Assembly: GCA_963711005.1 (NCBI GenBank)
Contig: CAVQCJ010000006.1
Span: 558,001-622,000 of the forward strand
Direction: 5' to 3'
DNA: 64,000 bases
Origin: CAVQCJ01 sp963711005
GTDB lineage: Bacteria; Actinomycetota; Actinomycetes; Prado026
Numbering within the stretch: the first letter of the stretch is position 1; each line of letters begins with the position of its first letter. Under the pieces are notes generated by a model. That model did no database searches. It was not told the DNA's origin and saw nothing but the letters and a program-made list of their open reading frames with translations. The translations under genes and the position numbers were made by a program. Of this stretch, positions 60,851 through 64,000 are shown piece by piece.

Positions 60851-61294
60851 TCAGCCCCCAGCGGGCAGCGCCGCGGCGACGGCCCGCAGCGCGAGCTCGT
60901 ACGACATCGGCCCGAAGCCCGCGACGGTGCCGGTGGCGACCGCGGCGATGACGGACGTGTGCCGGAACTCTTCGCGGGCCGCCGGGTTGGACAGGTGCAC
61001 CTCGACCAGCGGCGCCGTGCGCTGGGCGCAGGCGTCCCGCAGCGCGTAGGAGTAGTGCGTGAAGGCGGCCGGGTTGAGGACGACCGGCAGCCGTCCGTCG
61101 GCGGCCTCGTGCAGCCAGCGCACCAGCTCGGCCTCGTCGTCGGTCTGCCGCACCTCGACGTCGAGCCCGAGCGACTCGCCCACGACCCGGCACCGCTCGG
61201 CCAGGTCGACCGGGGTCGTCGTGCCGTAGACGTCCGGCTCCCGCGAGCCGAGCCTGGACAGGTTCGGCCCGTTCAGGACCAGGACCCGGGTCAT
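60851..61294 (-). CDS. aroQ: 3-dehydroquinate dehydratase, type II
   Basis: 147 residues: LVLNGPNLSRLGSREPDVYG with the catalytic Tyr at about residue 23, LNPAAFTHYSYALRDA (substrate phosphate/carboxylate), VEVHLSNPAAREEFRHTSVIA with the catalytic His. It converts 3-dehydroquinate to 3-dehydroshikimate. The dodecameric type II enzyme is usual in actinobacteria. It overlaps aroB by 4 nt. Confidence 0.96.
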   Translation of the reverse strand: MTRVLVLNGPNLSRLGSREPDVYGTTTPVDLAERCRVVGESLGLDVEVRQTDDEAELVRWLHEAADGRLPVVLNPAAFTHYSYALRDACAQRTAPLVEVHLSNPAAREEFRHTSVIAAVATGTVAGFGPMSYELALRAVAAALPAGG

Positions 61295-62367
61295 CCGGTC
61301 ACCTCCGCGTAGGCAGCCTGCAGCAGAGACGGGTCCGGACCCTCCAGGAGGGCAGGTCTGGCGATCCCGTCCAGCACCACGAACCGGAGCACGTCGCCCC
61401 GGCTCTTCTTGTCCACCCGCATGGCCTCGTGCAGCTGCTCCCAGCGGTCCGCCCGGTAGGTCAGCGGCAGCCCGACCGAAGCGAGCACGGTGCGATGGCG
61501 GTCCACGACGACCGGGTCCAGCCGTCCGGCCAGCCGGGCCAGCTCGGCCGCGAACACCATCCCCACTGACACGGCCGACCCGTGCCGCCACCGGAACCGC
61601 TCGACCTTCTCGATCGCGTGGCCGAGCGTGTGCCCGTAGTTGAGGATCTCCCGCACCCCGGACTCGCGCAGGTCCGCCGCCACGACGGCCGCCTTGACCC
61701 GGACCGCACGCTCGACGAGCTCGCGGGTGTGCGGCCCGGCCGGGTCGGCGGCCGCGGCCGGGTCCGACTCGACCAGGTCCAGGATGACCGGGTCGGCGAT
61801 GAAGCCGGCCTTGACCACCTCGGCCAGCCCGCTCACGTAGTCCGCGGGCGGGATGCCGGTCAGCAGGTCGAGGTCGCACAGGACGCCGGCCGGCGGGTGG
61901 AACGCCCCGACGAGGTTCTTGCCCTCCGCGGTGTCGATGCCGGTCTTGCCGCCGACCGCCGCGTCGACCATGCCCAGCAGGGTGGTCGGGACGTGCACGA
62001 CGGCGACACCGCGCAGCCAGGTCGCCGCGACGAAGCCGGCCAGGTCGGTCGTGGCGCCGCCGCCCAGCCCGACGACGGCGTCGGACCGGGTGAAACGGGC
62101 GGAGCCGAGCGAGGACCACAGCTCGGCGGCCACCCGCACGTCCTTGGCCGCCTCGCCGTCCGGGACGGGCAACGACAGCGGCCGCAGCCCTGCGGCCGCG
62201 AGCGCGGCGCAGACCTGCGCGGCGCGGTCCGCGAGCACGTGCGGGTGCACCACGGCGACCCGCACCGTCCGCGGGCCGAGCAGCCCGGGCAGCTCGCCGA
62301 GCAGGCCCGTGCCGACCAGCACGTCGTACGCCGTGCCGACCGCGATCCGAGTCGGGACTGCGCTCAC
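61291..62367 (-). CDS. aroB: 3-dehydroquinate synthase
   Basis: 358 residues: VVGLGGGATTDLAGFVAATWLRG (NAD binding, about residues 96-118), PTTLLGMVDAAVGGKTGID, GLAEVVKAGFI (zinc Glu), and REILNYGHTLGHAIE (zinc His pair). It makes dehydroquinate from DAHP. The GTG start overlaps the aroK stop (GTGA). Second enzyme of the shikimate pathway. Confidence 0.96.
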   Translation of the reverse strand: MSAVPTRIAVGTAYDVLVGTGLLGELPGLLGPRTVRVAVVHPHVLADRAAQVCAALAAAGLRPLSLPVPDGEAAKDVRVAAELWSSLGSARFTRSDAVVGLGGGATTDLAGFVAATWLRGVAVVHVPTTLLGMVDAAVGGKTGIDTAEGKNLVGAFHPPAGVLCDLDLLTGIPPADYVSGLAEVVKAGFIADPVILDLVESDPAAAADPAGPHTRELVERAVRVKAAVVAADLRESGVREILNYGHTLGHAIEKVERFRWRHGSAVSVGMVFAAELARLAGRLDPVVVDRHRTVLASVGLPLTYRADRWEQLHEAMRVDKKSRGDVLRFVVLDGIARPALLEGPDPSLLQAAYAEVTG

Positions 62368-62879
62368 CGGGCCGCCTCGCCGGCCAGCACCCGGGCGACG
62401 TCCGCGGCGACGTCCTGCGGGGTGCGGCCGTCGGTCGGCACCGTCGCCACGGCTACCTCTTCGTAGAACCCGCGACGGGCCTCCATCAGCCGCAGCCACT
62501 GCGCGCGCGGGTTGCCCAGCAGCAGCGGGCGGTCCCGGTTGAACCCGACCCGCGAGGCCGCGTCCTTGACCCCCACGTCGAGGAAGACCACCCGACGGCC
62601 GGCCAGCGCCGCGCGGGTCGCCGGGTCGAGCACTGCTCCGCCGCCGAGAGCGAGCACGCCGTCGTGCGTCGCGAGCGCGTCCGTCACCGCCGTCGCCTCG
62701 AGCCGGCGGAACTGGGCCTCCCCCTGGTCGACGAAGATGTCCCGAACCGGGACCCCGGCCGCCGTCTCGACGTCGGCGTCGGTGTCCCGGAACGCCACCC
62801 CGAGAGTCTCGGCGAGCAGCCGCCCGACGGTGGTCTTGCCGGCCCCGGGCGGCCCCACCAGGACCACCAGCGGCGCCAT
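62364..62879 (-). CDS. aroK: Shikimate kinase
   Basis: 171 residues: P-loop LVGPPGAGKTTVGRLLA (about residues 7-23), FRDTDADVE with the shikimate Asp, GEAQFRRLE, GGGAVLD. It phosphorylates shikimate. It overlaps aroC by one base (TGATG) and aroB by 4 nt. Confidence 0.96.
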   Translation of the reverse strand: MAPLVVLVGPPGAGKTTVGRLLAETLGVAFRDTDADVETAAGVPVRDIFVDQGEAQFRRLEATAVTDALATHDGVLALGGGAVLDPATRAALAGRRVVFLDVGVKDAASRVGFNRDRPLLLGNPRAQWLRLMEARRGFYEEVAVATVPTDGRTPQDVAADVARVLAGEAAR

Positions 62880-64000
62880 CAGCGCACGACCAGGTGCTCG
62901 AGGTAGGACCGCAGGTTGCGCCCGGTCTCGCCGACCGAGTCGCCGCCGAACTTCTCCAGCACAGCGTCCGCCACGACCAGCGCGACCATCGCCTCCGCGA
63001 CGATGCCGGCGGCCGGGACGGCGCAGACGTCCGACCGCTGGTTGATCGCCTTGGCCGCCTCGCCGGTGCGTACGTCGACAGTGTCCAGCGCGCGCGGGAC
63101 CGTGGAGATGGGCTTCATCGCCGCCCGGACCCGGAGCACCTCGCCGGTGCTCATCCCGCCCTCGGTGCCCCCGGAGCGGTTGCTGCGCCGGCGGACGCCG
63201 GCGGGACCGGCCTCGATCTCGTCGTGCGCCACCGAGCCGCGGGCCCGCGCCACCGCGAACCCGTCGCCCACCTCGACACCCTTGATGGCCTGCACACCCA
63301 TCAGGGCGGCGGCGAGCCGGGAGTCCAGCCGACGGTCCCAGTGCACGTGGCTGCCGAGGCCGGGCGGCAGCCCGTGCACGACGACCTCGACGACCCCGCC
63401 GAGGGTGTCGCCGTCCGAGCGGGCCGCGTCCACCTCGGCGACCATGGCGGCGCTCGCCTCCGGGTCCAGGCAGCGGACCGGGTCGGCGTCGACCCGTGCC
63501 GCGTCCTCGGGCTGCGGCCAGCACCCCGACGGTGCCGCCGCGGCGCCGAGCTCGACCACGTGGCTGAGCACCGTGACCCCGGCGACCTGGGCGAGGAACG
63601 CCCGGACCACGGCGCCGAGGGCGACCCGGGCGGCCGTCTCCCGGGCGCTGGCCCGCTCGAGCACCGGCCGCGCGTCGTCGAAGCCGTACTTCTGCATCCC
63701 GGCCAGGTCGGCGTGCCCTGGTCTGGGGCGGCTCAGCGGCGCGTTGCGGGCGAGGCCGTCCAGCACCTCCTGGTCGACCGGGTCGACCGCCATCACCTGC
63801 TCCCACTTGGGCCACTCGGTGTTGCCCACCTGGACCGCCACCGGCGAGCCGAGGGTCAGGCCGTGCCGCACCCCGCCGAGCACGGTGACCTCGTCCTGCT
63901 CGAAGCCCATCCGCGCCCCGCGGCCGTAGCCGAGCCGGCGGCGTCCCAGGTCGGTCGAGATGTCGTCGGTGGTGACCCGCACGCCCGCCGGGAGCCCCTC
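62879..64000 (-). CDS. aroC: Chorismate synthase (N-terminus beyond the right edge)
   Basis: The 373 visible residues begin inside the N-terminal block EGLPAGVRVTTDDISTDLGRRRLGYGRGARM and end in LEHLVVR. The FMN-binding signature SRPRPGHADLAGMQKYG and the RASARETAAR-like ERASARETAARVALG loop are present. It makes chorismate from EPSP. Roughly 25 residues are missing at the start because the window ends. It is the first visible gene of the aroC-K-B-Q-pepQ-efp-nusB transcript. Confidence 0.96.
   Translation of the reverse strand, partial: EGLPAGVRVTTDDISTDLGRRRLGYGRGARMGFEQDEVTVLGGVRHGLTLGSPVAVQVGNTEWPKWEQVMAVDPVDQEVLDGLARNAPLSRPRPGHADLAGMQKYGFDDARPVLERASARETAARVALGAVVRAFLAQVAGVTVLSHVVELGAAAAPSGCWPQPEDAARVDADPVRCLDPEASAAMVAEVDAARSDGDTLGGVVEVVVHGLPPGLGSHVHWDRRLDSRLAAALMGVQAIKGVEVGDGFAVARARGSVAHDEIEAGPAGVRRRSNRSGGTEGGMSTGEVLRVRAAMKPISTVPRALDTVDVRTGEAAKAINQRSDVCAVPAAGIVAEAMVALVVADAVLEKFGGDSVGETGRNLRSYLEHLVVR

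Overview
The window is a GC-rich, densely packed actinobacterial chromosome segment with no insertion sequence, prophage or CRISPR array. Three things point to an actinomycete: the gap-whiA-yvcK-rapZ-uvrC block; the order uvrA / metallo-hydrolase / uvrB-coaE-rpsA and polA-pdtaR that is also found (in mirror image) in Mycobacterium tuberculosis; and two AftD-like arabinofuranosyltransferase giants plus a DUF3068 protein. The exact family (mycobacterial, frankial, geodermatophilid or nakamurellid relatives) cannot be fixed from the sequence alone.

Layout. 1-5.8 kb: the 5' end of gap, then whiA, yvcK, rapZ, uvrC and a Rieske protein, all on the minus strand. 5.9-16.2 kb: uvrA, a metallo-beta-lactamase-fold hydrolase with a VOC protein, uvrB, coaE, a secreted GH26-like protein and rpsA. 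16.3-44.5 kb: a glycan and cell-envelope region of about 28 kb. It contains heptose synthesis genes (hddA-gmhA-gmhB), two acyltransferases, two AftD-like proteins, five methyltransferases, two glycosyltransferases, a GT-C-like membrane protein, a flippase, a UDP-xylose-synthase-like enzyme and several small membrane proteins. 44.5-48.8 kb: a small P-loop kinase, polA, a thioesterase and a GNAT acetyltransferase. 49-58.6 kb: a polar amino-acid ABC transporter, a liv-type branched-chain amino-acid ABC operon, and an ANTAR response regulator overlapping a second LivJ-type lipoprotein. 58.6-64 kb: tRNA-Leu, then nusB, efp, pepQ, aroQ, aroB, aroK and aroC (shikimate operon; aroC runs off the edge).

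How parts work together. UvrA, UvrB and UvrC make up the excision-repair nuclease. The glycan region can plausibly make an activated heptose and UDP-xylose, build and decorate a lipid-linked glycan, flip it, and extend arabinan, but no nucleotidyltransferase or polymerase is visible. aroC-K-B-Q are four steps of chorismate synthesis, co-transcribed with pepQ, efp and nusB.

The sequence is unusual in four ways. (1) All three uvr loci carry repeats: a 48-bp tandem repeat inside uvrC, a 58-bp tandem array just upstream of uvrB, and a Lys/Ala-rich repetitive tail on UvrA. (2) Many genes have a TANNNT box 5-7 nt before the start codon (leaderless transcripts). In four loci the leaderless start opens a 10-20-codon ORF whose stop overlaps or nearly touches the main gene. 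(3) Two divergent gene pairs share one symmetric AnnnTAnnnT box. (4) Four conserved genes (yvcK, uvrB, livM, livG) are each broken by exactly one extra base, which looks most like insertion-type sequencing error.
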